A DNA stretch of 64,000 nucleotides, from the NCBI RefSeq assembly GCF_041429775.1, contig NZ_CP163421.1, forward strand, positions 1,637,001 to 1,701,000, given 5' to 3'. Both the position numbers and the translations under genes were made by a program. The first letter of the stretch is position 1; the number at the start of each line of letters is the position of its first letter. Positions 32,920-41,649 of this stretch are shown here, piece after piece. The notes under the pieces are model-generated. The model was not told the DNA's origin, searched no databases, and saw only the letters and a list, made by a program, of their open reading frames with translations. This DNA comes from Glycocaulis abyssi (GTDB taxonomy: Bacteria; Pseudomonadota; Alphaproteobacteria; Caulobacterales; Maricaulaceae).

Positions 32920-33557
32920 AAAGATAGCGCGATCAGCCAGACAAACAGCGCGGCGAAAAACGCGATCAGCAGCCACCGGCCCCAGCGGGGCAGCCACAGC
33001 CAGCCCGCCACGATCCGGTCGCCCACCGCATAGAGCACCAGCCCCATGGCGAAATAGCGCAGGCCCCGCCCCAGCGTGATCGCCAGCGCGAACCACACCC
33101 CGCCAACGCCCGCCAGCCCTGCTGCCAGGCTGGTCAGCTGTACCGGCACAGGCGTCAGCATGGCGGCAAACACCGCCAGTGCGCCGCCCGTCTCGATGCG
33201 CGCACGCGCGTCTGACAGGGTTGCCGCCGCGCCGCTATCGTCAACGATCATCGGTGCAATGGCATCAAAGGCCAGCCGGGCGAGCGTGTAGACCAGCAGG
33301 CCGCCCAGAATCGACCCCAGGGCCGCTGCTGCCGCAGCCGGAAAGACAAAGCGGCGCCCGCGCAGCATCTGGGCGGCCAGCGGCAGGGCGACCGGCCAGG
33401 GAAAGATCGTGGAATCGATGAAAGAGCCAACGAAAAGGGCAGGCACGGCCCATTTCCCCCTCGCCGCGCGTATCAGGCGCAAGCGGACCAGCCGCACGGT
33501 GCGCGACCACCCTGAGGGGCGCGATCTCGATGCGGGGCGGGTATCGGGCTTGCTCAT
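32916..33557 (-). CDS. YqaA-like SNARE-associated (VTT/DedA-type) membrane protein
   Basis: This 213-aa protein has an Arg-rich N-terminus and about five hydrophobic segments. It has the YqaA-type GSFIDSTIFPWP and F-x-R-GLRY segments (TLGRGLRYF near residue 175). Members are thought to act in lipid or membrane homeostasis. ATG 33557 is taken; GTG 33560 is adjacent. The 3' end overlaps the convergent small membrane protein gene by 4 bp. Confidence 0.8.
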   Translation of the reverse strand: MSKPDTRPASRSRPSGWSRTVRLVRLRLIRAARGKWAVPALFVGSFIDSTIFPWPVALPLAAQMLRGRRFVFPAAAAAALGSILGGLLVYTLARLAFDAIAPMIVDDSGAAATLSDARARIETGGALAVFAAMLTPVPVQLTSLAAGLAGVGGVWFALAITLGRGLRYFAMGLVLYAVGDRIVAGWLWLPRWGRWLLIAFFAALFVWLIALSF

Positions 33558-33611
33558 CACCAGCCGGTCTTTACCCGCTTGGCAGCGGTGCGCAAAAGCG
33601 GCCTAACGCCG

Positions 33612-34382
33612 CTACCCACCCGGCAGGCCGGTCTGGAAGCTTTCCACCAGAGAGCCGGTCACCAGACGCCAGCCATCAACCAGCACGAAGAAGATCAGCT
33701 TGAATGGCAGCGAGATGATGATCGGCGGCAGCATCATCATGCCCATCGACATCAGGATGGAGGCCACCACCAGGTCGATAATCAGGAAGGGGATGAAAAG
33801 CAGAAAACCGATCTCGAAGGCCCGGCGCAGCTCTGAAATCATGAAGGCGGGCGCGACCACATGCAGCGGCGTGGCTTCAGGCGTTTCCACCTCCACCTGC
33901 GCGATGTCGAAAAACAGCGCCAGATCATCCTCGCGCGTATGGGCGAGCATGAACATCTTCACCGGCGAGGTGGTGCGCTCGAACGCCTCCTCGGTTTCGA
34001 TCTCGCCATCAAGATAGGGCTGGATGCCCTCGCCATAGGCTTGCGTGAACACCGGCGCCATGATGAAGGCGGTGAGGAACAGGGCGAGCGAAACCAGCAC
34101 CGCATTGGGCGGGCTCTGCTGCAGGCCGACCGCCGTGCGCAGCAGGGACAGCACGACGATAATGCGCACAAAGCTCGTCGTCATGATGAGGATGGACGGA
34201 GCCAGCGACAGCACCGTCAACAGGATGACGAGCTGGATCACCCGCTCGGTCAGGCCATCCTCCTCGCCGACATCAATGCTGATTGACTGCGCCTCGGCCA
34301 TGCCGCCAAACGCCAGCCCGGCCAGCAGCAGGGCGAGCGCGAGGCTCCACAGGAGCGCCGGTCCGGACCGCAACCACGCCAT
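33612..34382 (-). CDS. fliP: Flagellar type III export protein FliP
   Basis: This 256-aa core channel protein of the flagellar export gate has an N-terminal signal peptide and four membrane segments. The conserved FliP blocks are VQLVILLTVLSLAPSILIMTTSF-RIIVVLSLLR, with PPNAVLVSLALFLT, and PAFMISELRRAFEIGFLLFIPFLIIDLVVAS. Its ATG overlaps the fliO stop (TGATG). It is expected to assemble with FliQ and FliR, which are not in this window. Confidence 0.96.
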   Translation of the reverse strand: MAWLRSGPALLWSLALALLLAGLAFGGMAEAQSISIDVGEEDGLTERVIQLVILLTVLSLAPSILIMTTSFVRIIVVLSLLRTAVGLQQSPPNAVLVSLALFLTAFIMAPVFTQAYGEGIQPYLDGEIETEEAFERTTSPVKMFMLAHTREDDLALFFDIAQVEVETPEATPLHVVAPAFMISELRRAFEIGFLLFIPFLIIDLVVASILMSMGMMMLPPIIISLPFKLIFFVLVDGWRLVTGSLVESFQTGLPGG

Positions 34383-34714
34383 CAGGTTGGATCCTCCGGC
34401 GCGGTGCCATCGGCCATGCCCGGCTCTACCGGTTCAAAGCGCGGCGGGGCGGGGCGGCGGTCGAGCACGGTCTCGCCAGCCAACCCCAGCAGAATCACAT
34501 GCTCCTCATCATCCACGCGCACCAGCACCACGCGGCGGCGCGGATCGAGCATGAGGGTGGAGGCCACTTCCATGCGGCGCGGCGCATTGGAGCGCTGAAT
34601 GCTGGGCAGAAAGTGAGCCAGCCCTGCCCGCCTCGCCAGCAGTGCCAGCCCGCCAAGCAGGCCCAGCACGAGCAGAAGCGCCGCGAAATAGCGTCCGAAA
34701 TCCATTACGTCCAT
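34382..34714 (-). CDS. fliO: Flagellar biosynthetic protein FliO
   Basis: This 110-aa protein has one N-terminal membrane helix (FAALLLVLGLLGGLALLAR) and a cytoplasmic FliO domain (RRMEVASTLMLDPRRRVVLVRVDDEEHVILLG). FliO helps assemble the FliP ring. ATG 34714 follows GGGAGCG; the longer frame to 34777 has no conserved sequence. It diverges from flgB around a CtrA-type box. Confidence 0.88.
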   Translation of the reverse strand: MDVMDFGRYFAALLLVLGLLGGLALLARRAGLAHFLPSIQRSNAPRRMEVASTLMLDPRRRVVLVRVDDEEHVILLGLAGETVLDRRPAPPRFEPVEPGMADGTAPEDPT

Positions 34715-34802
34715 CTGGCGCGCTCCCCGGCGGACAGGCGCAGCCCCTCGGCACCAATCCCTTCTTGCGGACTTCAATCGCTAGCGGGAGTCGCGGCTTT
34801 GG

Positions 34803-34817
34803 TTAAGCCACTCTTAA
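34803..34817. promoter_or_regulatory. CtrA-type box between fliO-fliP and flgB-flgC-fliE
   Basis: TTAAGCCACTCTTAA is a perfect TTAA-N7-TTAA. It lies about 75-90 bp from both divergent start codons, placed to control early (class II) flagellar operons in either direction, as CtrA does in Caulobacter. Confidence 0.8.
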
Positions 34818-34892
34818 CCGCATCAGCACAAGGCTTGGATTGGAGCCTTATGCGCGCCAGAACGGCCAGCGCGAAAACAGGAAGCAAAACGC

Positions 34893-35312
34893 ATGCGTCC
34901 GGATGACATTCCAGTCCTTGGCATTCTGCGCCAGGCGCTCGGCTATCACTCCGACCGCCAGCGCGTGATCGCGGAAAACGTCGCCAACGCCAATACGCCC
35001 GGCTATGTCCCCGGCGACATTCCGCAAAGCGAGTTCGAGCGCGCCCTGTCCGGCGCGGAGACCACCCGCCGGGTCACGCTGAGCGCCACTGAAGCGGGCC
35101 ATATTCAGGGGCGGGTCAATTCTGGCGGATCGGGCGCATGGCGCTCCATGGCAACGCCGGATAGCGAAACCACGATCAACGGCAATTCGGTCGTGCTGGA
35201 AGAGCAGATGGTGCGCTCCGGCGAGAACCGGATGCGCTTTGAAACCGCGCTGGGGCTTTACCAGAAGAGCCTGTCACTCATCCGCATGGCGGCCAGAGGG
35301 CCGGGCGCGTAA
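34893..35312 (+). CDS. flgB: Flagellar proximal rod protein FlgB
   Basis: This 139-aa rod protein has the N-terminal Flg_bb_rod motif (HSDRQRVIAENVANANTPGY) and the C-terminal helix of rod subunits. It is exported by the flagellar type III system. It is first in flgB-flgC-fliE, downstream of the CtrA-type box. Confidence 0.95.
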   Translation: MRPDDIPVLGILRQALGYHSDRQRVIAENVANANTPGYVPGDIPQSEFERALSGAETTRRVTLSATEAGHIQGRVNSGGSGAWRSMATPDSETTINGNSVVLEEQMVRSGENRMRFETALGLYQKSLSLIRMAARGPGA

Positions 35313-35333
35313 GGCAAGGGAAGGATATAAGCC

Positions 35334-35750
35334 ATGTCCAACAACGCATCAGATACCTTGCAGATCGCCGCGGCGGGCCTTCGTGCCCAGTCCGCGCGCA
35401 TGCGCATCATTGCGGAGAACCTGGCCAATGCATCCTCTACCGGGCGCACGCCGGACGAAGACCCCTATCAGCGCCAGATGCCGGTTTTCCGCGCCGAGCT
35501 GGACCGGGTTACCGGGGCCAACCTTGTGCGCATGGCCGACGTGCGCGCCGACGAATCGGATTTCCGTATGGTCTATGAGCCGGGCCACCCGGCCGCCAAC
35601 GGCGAGGGCTATGTGCGCTATCCCAATGTCTCCAGCCTGATCGAGCTGATGGACATGCGCGAGGCACAGCGCTCCTACGAGGCGAACATGAACATGGTGG
35701 AAGGCACGCGGCGCATGATGGAGCGCACGCTGGACCTTCTGCGCCGCTAG
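35334..35750 (+). CDS. flgC: Flagellar proximal rod protein FlgC
   Basis: This 138-aa rod protein begins with LQIAAAGLRAQSARMRIIAENLANASSTG and has the C-terminal MDMREAQRSYEANMNMVEGTRRMMERTLDLL helix of FlgC. It lies 21 bp after flgB in the same operon. Confidence 0.95.
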   Translation: MSNNASDTLQIAAAGLRAQSARMRIIAENLANASSTGRTPDEDPYQRQMPVFRAELDRVTGANLVRMADVRADESDFRMVYEPGHPAANGEGYVRYPNVSSLIELMDMREAQRSYEANMNMVEGTRRMMERTLDLLRR

Positions 35751-35772
35751 AGAATTGACCGGAGACTGAACG

Positions 35773-36084
35773 ATGGATCTTGCAGCCATCCGCGCCTATG
35801 CACAGGCCGCCCGCCAGGTGTCCGACCCGAATGCCGCCAGCGCTGCCAGCGCAGGCAATCCGGTCGCATCCGGCTTTGGCGACATGGTAATGAACGCGCT
35901 GAGCGAAACGCAGGCCGTCATGCAGGCATCAGAAAGCCTGACCGCGCAGAACGCCGCCGGACAGGCCGAGCTGGTTGATGTCGTCACCGCCATGGCCGCC
36001 GCAGAGGTGCAGCTGGAAACCGTCATCGCCGTGCGCGATCAGGTGATCCGGGCCTATCAGGAAATCCTGCGCATGCCGATCTAG
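35773..36084 (+). CDS. fliE: Flagellar hook-basal body complex protein FliE
   Basis: This 103-aa MS ring-rod junction protein has the FliE pattern SGFGDMVMNALSETQAVMQAS...QAELVDVVTAMAAAEVQLETVIAVRDQVI. It is third in the flgB-flgC-fliE operon. The following 20 bp hold the CCGTCC/GGACGG arms of a weak hairpin at the end of the convergent TPR gene. Confidence 0.94.
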   Translation: MDLAAIRAYAQAARQVSDPNAASAASAGNPVASGFGDMVMNALSETQAVMQASESLTAQNAAGQAELVDVVTAMAAAEVQLETVIAVRDQVIRAYQEILRMPI

Positions 36085-36104
36085 GGCAGACCGTCCGTCA
36101 AGTC

Positions 36105-39100
36105 TCAGGACGGCCCCTGCCCCTCGCCTGCCTCGAAGCGGCGTGCAAACCCTGCCAGAAACGCATCCATCGTGCCCCGGCTGGCGAGGCTGGAGACCAG
36201 CTCTGTCAGCCGCCGGTCGCCCGGCGCTGGCAGTTCGGTCGTGACAAGGCTGAAGCCCCCGCGATGGCGGGTTGTGGCCATGGCCTCGCCATAGCGCGCC
36301 TCGATCCGTTCCAGTGATCCGCTATCGCCTACAAGCGCATAGGCAATCGCCGCGCGCATGACATCACGCGATTCGGTGTCACTCAGGGGGCCGTCCTCGC
36401 GCCAACGCGCGCCCAGCACCGCTTCCAGTCCGCGCGCGGCACCCGCCCAGTCGCGCTGCTCCCAGGCGATATCAGCGCGCAGGCGGCGCGCCGGGGCGCT
36501 GTCATCATCACCAATCATTTCCAGCGCATGGTCCGCCCGGCCAATCCCGGCCATGGCGCGCGCTTCCAGCAGGCGGCGCTCTGTAACCAGCGCGGATGCC
36601 AGCCCGGTCACACGGGTGGCACGCAACGTGCGCAGCGCCTCCTCATGGCGGCGGCCCATCAGATAGATGACGGCCAGATCCGATGCGATGGCAGCGCGCG
36701 CCTGCGCGGGCATGGAGCGGTTATCGACCTGATGCTGGAGAAGCTGCGCGGCCGGGTCGAGCAAATCCACCGCCACCAGACGCTCGGCCACGCGGCGCAC
36801 CATCCGGTCACCATCCGCGCCCTGCGGGGTCAGGGATGCGTACTCGTTGAAGAGCGACAGAGCCTCCAGCGGCGACATGCGCGCGGCCTCATCATCCAGA
36901 AACAGCCGGCGGAACAGGGCGTCCATGTCCGAGGCGATGCGCCGCGCCGTGGCGCTGCCCGGCTGGCGCAGACGCGCCTGGCTCATCACTTCGAGCGCCT
37001 CGCCATAGCGGCCGGCTTCGGCGTAGAGCGCGCCCAGCTGGCGGGCCGCTTCTAGCTCGGTATCATCGCCGCGCCAGCGCAAGGCGGTGCTGGCCAGCGT
37101 ATCGGCGGCCTGTGTGGGCGCTATGCGTTCTTCTGCCAGCTCCAGACGCACCTGATTGAGCAGGGACACCGCCTGAATGGGCAGCCACGGGTCTTCAGCC
37201 AGAGCGGCGAAACGCCTGATCGCCTCGTCATTGCGCCCGGACAGCGCCGCCACGCGCGCGGCGGCAAATTCGGCTTCGGCGCGCGCCTGCGGATCGTCCA
37301 GCTGGGGGTCGATCCCATCAAGCAGACGCAAGGCCGTGCCGATATCGCCCGTCTCGGCTGCGGCGCGGGCATGGGCTGCCTGAATGCGCGCGCGCCAGAG
37401 CGGATCGAGGAAGAAGCCCGTTCCTTCGGCGGCATCGAACCGGCGGCGCGCTTCGGCCCAGTCCGACCGGCGTGCGGCTATCAGCCCGCGCCAGGGCTGT
37501 ACGGCCGGGTCTTCATTGAGGGCGGAGCCGGAAAGAAACACTTCGGCGCGCGGCAGGCGGCCCATCATCAGCATGGCGATACCGTTTATAACACGCAGCT
37601 CCACACTGTCGGCCAGCTCGCCATCGCCCTGCGCTGCCAGCCGTGCCGCGCCCAGCGCTTCGGGTGCCAGCTCCCACGCCAGATAGAAGCGGGCCAGATT
37701 GAGAAGTTCGTTCGGCTCCCCGCCAGAGGCACGATACAGGGCGCGCGTCAGGCCGCTCTGATAATCTTCGTTCCCCCGCCATGCCACGAGATCAGTAAAC
37801 GCGGGCGAGGTCGGCATTACCGCATCAGCCATGGATGCCGGCCCGCCAGAGCGCGACAGGGCCATGCCGCCCGGCCGGGACAGCTGCGCGCCGCCCTCCA
37901 GCAGGGTCAGTTCCAGATCGTCCGCCAGCGGTTGCACTGCAACGCCGTGCACCGATGGCAATATGTGCGCCTCGACCATGCGGTAGGGCAGAAGAACACC
38001 GCTCTTGGCCCCATCGGCGGTCAGCACCAGAAGGCTGTCGCCCATCACGGGATCATCAATCCTGACGGCAGAGCGCGCGCCCTCCTGACCAATGCGCAGG
38101 CGGGCCGGTTCGCCGGGCGGCGTCTCGCGCATCAGCACGACCGGGCGTGAGGGCTGGTCAATGCTGTCGCGCAGGCCGACCGTCCAAGTGGCGCCCGCCG
38201 CAACAGGGTCAGGCAGGGTGGCTTCGGCCGCTTCGATACGCAGCGCGGTATAATCCTCTCCGGCCACGACCTGATATCTGCGTACATGGCGGCGCGGGGC
38301 GTCAGACAGCTCCGACACATCCAGCTCGGCGCGCGCGTCGAACACCAGCCACACGGCTTCGGGGCGGCGGAAAACGGCCAGTCCCGGCAGGTGCGCCCAC
38401 TCAAAGTGCAAAAGCGCATCATTGCCGCTGCGCGTCAGGCGCACGCGCACAATACCGCTTTCCGGCACCGGGTCCGGGCGGATCCCCGCCACGGCCACCG
38501 GTTCCGGCTCGGGCGCTTGCGGCTCGCCGGCGGGCGGCGTCTCCGGCTCAAGCCCGCCCAGCGCGGCCAGCAGGGCTTCAGGCGACACATGACCCTCAGG
38601 CAGCACATCCAGCACGATGCGGCGGCCATCCTCATCGTCCCACGCGCGGGCCGAAGCACCCTCGTCGAGGCGCAGCGAGATCGTCAGACCGCCATCCTCG
38701 TTGGCACCGCGCAGCTGCCCGATCAGGCGGGGCGGGCTGGCAGAAAGCTGGCGCAGATCAACTTCGCCCGGCGCATCAAAACGCAGGATCGCGCGGCGAT
38801 TACCGGTTTCCAGCGCATAGCCGGTGGGCGACGGCCATGAGAATTCGATCCGGGTATATTCCGCCGCCTCGCCGGTGCGCACGGCAACATTGGCCGGCGG
38901 GGGCGGCGCATTGGCCGCCGCGGCGCGCTCGGCAGCGGCCTGCGCCTCGGCACGGGCGTTGCGCTCGAACTGCGACACGATGGGCGCAGGCGCGGACGCG
39001 CCGGGTGCTGTCAGATCAATGGCGATGACATTGTGCGAGATGCTGACATGCGGCTCGGCCTCACGATTCAGCGCAAGGCGCAAGGTGCGGCCATCCTCGT

Positions 39101-39428
39101 CCAGACGCGCCATGGCCGCCAGCCCGCCAGTCTGGGCGGGAATGGACGGGGCATCGAAATAGACAGGCTGTGAAAAGCGCGCGACGAGCACCGCGCCAGC
39201 GGCAATTTCAGCCTCCGCCGACAGATCGCCGCCCATGGATTCAGGATAGGTGATGACCAGACGCGTGCTGGCAGGGGTGCGCTCCACGCCAACGCTGCCC
39301 GTCACCTGCGCCCACGCGCCCTGGGTCAGCCCCGCAAGGAGCAACGCCACCGCAAGGATGGCAGGTCTAGCTGTCCCGGCCGGCAAGGCGGGCCTCCACC
39401 TCGGTCTGGGTTTCAGGCGGATTGGCAC
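36105..39428 (-). CDS. Large envelope TPR protein of the flagellar cluster
   Basis: This 1107-aa protein has a signal peptide (about 1-40), then three beta-rich AMIN-like units: TRLVITYPE..., TRIEFSWPSPTGYAL... and ALLHFEWAHLPGLAVF.... They share a strand-RRAILRF/VWLVFDA-EVDLRQLS/ELDVSELS pattern. A Pro/Glu linker lies near 285-310. The C-terminal 550 residues are helix-pair TPR-like repeats. GTG 39428 overlaps the MotE-like gene by 62 bp; GTG about 75 bp downstream is possible. It ends the fliL-fliM operon, where Caulobacter also has a TPR protein. Possible role: envelope scaffold for the motor. Unproven. Confidence 0.75.
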   Translation of the reverse strand: MPIRLKPRPRWRPALPAGTARPAILAVALLLAGLTQGAWAQVTGSVGVERTPASTRLVITYPESMGGDLSAEAEIAAGAVLVARFSQPVYFDAPSIPAQTGGLAAMARLDEDGRTLRLALNREAEPHVSISHNVIAIDLTAPGASAPAPIVSQFERNARAEAQAAAERAAAANAPPPPANVAVRTGEAAEYTRIEFSWPSPTGYALETGNRRAILRFDAPGEVDLRQLSASPPRLIGQLRGANEDGGLTISLRLDEGASARAWDDEDGRRIVLDVLPEGHVSPEALLAALGGLEPETPPAGEPQAPEPEPVAVAGIRPDPVPESGIVRVRLTRSGNDALLHFEWAHLPGLAVFRRPEAVWLVFDARAELDVSELSDAPRRHVRRYQVVAGEDYTALRIEAAEATLPDPVAAGATWTVGLRDSIDQPSRPVVLMRETPPGEPARLRIGQEGARSAVRIDDPVMGDSLLVLTADGAKSGVLLPYRMVEAHILPSVHGVAVQPLADDLELTLLEGGAQLSRPGGMALSRSGGPASMADAVMPTSPAFTDLVAWRGNEDYQSGLTRALYRASGGEPNELLNLARFYLAWELAPEALGAARLAAQGDGELADSVELRVINGIAMLMMGRLPRAEVFLSGSALNEDPAVQPWRGLIAARRSDWAEARRRFDAAEGTGFFLDPLWRARIQAAHARAAAETGDIGTALRLLDGIDPQLDDPQARAEAEFAAARVAALSGRNDEAIRRFAALAEDPWLPIQAVSLLNQVRLELAEERIAPTQAADTLASTALRWRGDDTELEAARQLGALYAEAGRYGEALEVMSQARLRQPGSATARRIASDMDALFRRLFLDDEAARMSPLEALSLFNEYASLTPQGADGDRMVRRVAERLVAVDLLDPAAQLLQHQVDNRSMPAQARAAIASDLAVIYLMGRRHEEALRTLRATRVTGLASALVTERRLLEARAMAGIGRADHALEMIGDDDSAPARRLRADIAWEQRDWAGAARGLEAVLGARWREDGPLSDTESRDVMRAAIAYALVGDSGSLERIEARYGEAMATTRHRGGFSLVTTELPAPGDRRLTELVSSLASRGTMDAFLAGFARRFEAGEGQGPS

Positions 39429-40050
39429 GCGAGCGCAGCCGCAAGGTCAGCTCCGCCGCGAAGCCGGGGTCCATCTCCGCCAGGATCGCCGCATAGCGCC
39501 GCGCCTGATCGCGCTGCAGGGATTCAGCCAGCAGGACCAGCGTATCCTCGTCCATGCGCGACATGATCGCGGCTGCGTTTTCCGGCTCCAGCTGGGCGTA
39601 GACCGAAACGATCTCGCCAACGCGGCGCTCGCGCTCGGTTTCCAGCGTACCCAGAAGCGTTTCCAGGCTGGTCTCCAGCGCTTCCATGCGCGCGATACGC
39701 GCCTCGATGCGCTGTTCGGCAACTTCCAGCAGCGCCTCGCGGGTATCGAGATCCTCCTCGCGCATATCCAGCTCCACGCGCCGGTTCTCCACCAGCTCGC
39801 ACAGCTGGAACTGGGAGCGCGTCACGTTGAACTCATCGGGTTCAGGTTCAAACACGGGCGCAGGCGTCACGGCTGGCGGCGCGGTTTCAGGCTGGTCTTC
39901 CGGCTCCGCGCGCGGGGCCAGCACTTGCGGCTCGTCTGCGCCTTGCGTGCTCATCAGCGCCACGGCGCTGTCGGCCAGCGACACTGATTTGAGCGCAAAC
40001 ATGGCCGCCAGCAATATCGCAATCACGGCAAGGGGACGAAGGCCGGGCAT
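39367..40050 (-). CDS. MotE-like protein (MgtE N-terminal domain)
   Basis: This 227-aa protein has an N-terminal membrane anchor (LAVIAILLAAMFALKSVSLA), a Pro/Glu linker, a coiled coil (about 85-145, MEALETSLETLLGTLETERERR), and a C-terminal MgtE_N-type domain (YAQLEPENAAAIMSRMDEDTLVLL). In rhizobia MotE is a periplasmic chaperone targeting the motility protein MotC. It sits in the fliL-fliM operon ahead of the large TPR protein, a plausible client. Confidence 0.8.
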   Translation of the reverse strand: MPGLRPLAVIAILLAAMFALKSVSLADSAVALMSTQGADEPQVLAPRAEPEDQPETAPPAVTPAPVFEPEPDEFNVTRSQFQLCELVENRRVELDMREEDLDTREALLEVAEQRIEARIARMEALETSLETLLGTLETERERRVGEIVSVYAQLEPENAAAIMSRMDEDTLVLLAESLQRDQARRYAAILAEMDPGFAAELTLRLRSRANPPETQTEVEARLAGRDS

Positions 40051-40064
40051 GGATCAGACTTCTC

Positions 40065-40463
40065 CTAGCGCAGTGTCTTGAGGTGTTCGCGCTCACGCGG
40101 ATGCTGTGCGCCTTCGCGTTCACGGGGCAGCTCGCTGGCCGCCTGCGGGCGGCGGGCGCGCTCAAAACGGTCAAGACGCGTCTCGCCTGCACTAGTGAGA
40201 AGACGCAGCTCATCAGCCAGCGCCCGCGCTTCAACTGTGCGGTGCTCGAGCACCTCGCCAGTTTCTTTCGAGGCCCGGTCCAGCGCGGCGAGGCCAGCGC
40301 GCGCGCGGTCCACCGCATCATTGAGCGCAGATACGGTCTCCTTGAGTCCGTCCTGCCCGTCGCGCAGGGCTTTGAGCCGCCGGTCGACGCGCCAGCACAT
40401 CACCGCGGCGCCCACCAGAAGGACACCGATCAGCGCTTCGAACAGGAAGGCGGCCATGCTCAT
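40065..40463 (-). CDS. DUF6468 flagellar-operon protein
   Basis: This 132-aa protein has one N-terminal membrane helix (FLFEALIGVLLVGAAVMCW), a coiled-coil region (about 30-95) and a basic tail. DUF6468 genes recur next to fliM in alphaproteobacteria; the function is unknown. ATG 40463 overlaps the fliM stop as ATGA, so translation is coupled. Confidence 0.8.
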   Translation of the reverse strand: MSMAAFLFEALIGVLLVGAAVMCWRVDRRLKALRDGQDGLKETVSALNDAVDRARAGLAALDRASKETGEVLEHRTVEARALADELRLLTSAGETRLDRFERARRPQAASELPREREGAQHPREREHLKTLR

Positions 40464-41608
40464 GTGAACCTCGTCAGGGTGCGCCGTGCGGCGGGTGTCA
40501 GCGGCGAATCAAGGCGCACGGCCACGTTATGGGCCAGGCGGCCCATGCGCCCGCGCGTCAGTGGAATGGTGCCGCAGCGCAGCTCGACGGCGCTATCGGG
40601 TCCGGCATCAAGCATAATGGTGTCCCCGACCTGAAGTTTCATGATCTCGCCAAGGGGCCGCTGCAATTCGTCAACGACGGCGTGAACCTCCATCTGCGTG
40701 GACCACAGCTCGGTCGCGAGGTGGCTTTCCCAGATATTGTCCCGTCCGAACTTCTCCCCCATGAATTGCTGGAGGAGCATTTTGCGGATGGGCTCAAGCG
40801 TCGCATAGGGAAGAAGAAGCTCGATTCGCCCGCCGCGGTCCTCCATATCGATGCGCAGCTTGACGAGAATGGCTGCATTGGCAGGCCGGGCGATGGCGGC
40901 AAAGCGCGGATTGGTCTCCACCCGGTCGAGGGTGAAGTCCACTTCGGTCAGCGGCGCAAACGCCTGCTTGGCGTCGGCCAGCACCACTTCGATCATGCGC
41001 TGGACCAGTGTGCGCTCAATGGTCGTGTAGGGCCGCCCCTCGATACGCATGGCGCTGGTACCGCGCCGCCCGCCCAGAAGCACGTCCACCACCGAGTAGA
41101 TCAGGTTGGAATCGACCGTCAGCAGTCCGTAATTGTCCAGCTGCTGCGCCCGGAACACCGACAGGATGGCAGGCAGCGGAATGGAGTTGAGATAGTCGCC
41201 AAAGCGGATGGAGGAGATATTGTCGAGGCTCACCTCCACGTTGTCGGAGGTGAAATTGCGCAAAGATGTCGTCATCAGCCGCACAAGGCGGTCAAAGACG
41301 ATCTCCAGCATGGGCAGGCGCTCATAGGAGACGAGCGCGGAGTTGATGATCGCGCGTATGCCGGAGCGCTCGGCTCCGTCCTCGTCCGAGACGGAGAAGC
41401 CCAGAAGGCTGTCGATCTCGTCCTGATTGAGGATACGCTCAGGGCCTTGTGCGCCCTGCTGGGGCAGGAAGGTCTCGCCATCGGCGCCGACCATGGCCTC
41501 CCATTCAGACGCAAGCGCATCCGAACCGGCAGCATCAAAGTCGGGCTGTTCGGCGCTGGCGGCCGCTTCCCATTCAGCGGCCAAGGCTTCCTGATCTACA
41601 TCACTCAT
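40460..41608 (-). CDS. fliM: Flagellar motor switch protein FliM
   Basis: This 382-aa C-ring protein has an acidic N-terminal region, then the switch segment ILNQDEIDSLLGF (about 59-71), which normally precedes the middle domain. The CheC-like middle domain and a C-terminal SpoA/FliN-like domain (GEIMKLQVGDTIMLDAGPDSAVEL) follow. The usual N-terminal CheY-binding peptide is not at residue 1 but follows two repeated ALAAEWEA/ALASEWEA segments. It is in an operon with fliL. Confidence 0.95.
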   Translation of the reverse strand: MSDVDQEALAAEWEAAASAEQPDFDAAGSDALASEWEAMVGADGETFLPQQGAQGPERILNQDEIDSLLGFSVSDEDGAERSGIRAIINSALVSYERLPMLEIVFDRLVRLMTTSLRNFTSDNVEVSLDNISSIRFGDYLNSIPLPAILSVFRAQQLDNYGLLTVDSNLIYSVVDVLLGGRRGTSAMRIEGRPYTTIERTLVQRMIEVVLADAKQAFAPLTEVDFTLDRVETNPRFAAIARPANAAILVKLRIDMEDRGGRIELLLPYATLEPIRKMLLQQFMGEKFGRDNIWESHLATELWSTQMEVHAVVDELQRPLGEIMKLQVGDTIMLDAGPDSAVELRCGTIPLTRGRMGRLAHNVAVRLDSPLTPAARRTLTRFT

Positions 41609-41649
41609 CGCGCAATCCGGTCTTTATCTCTTCGTGTGAACGGGCTGTA

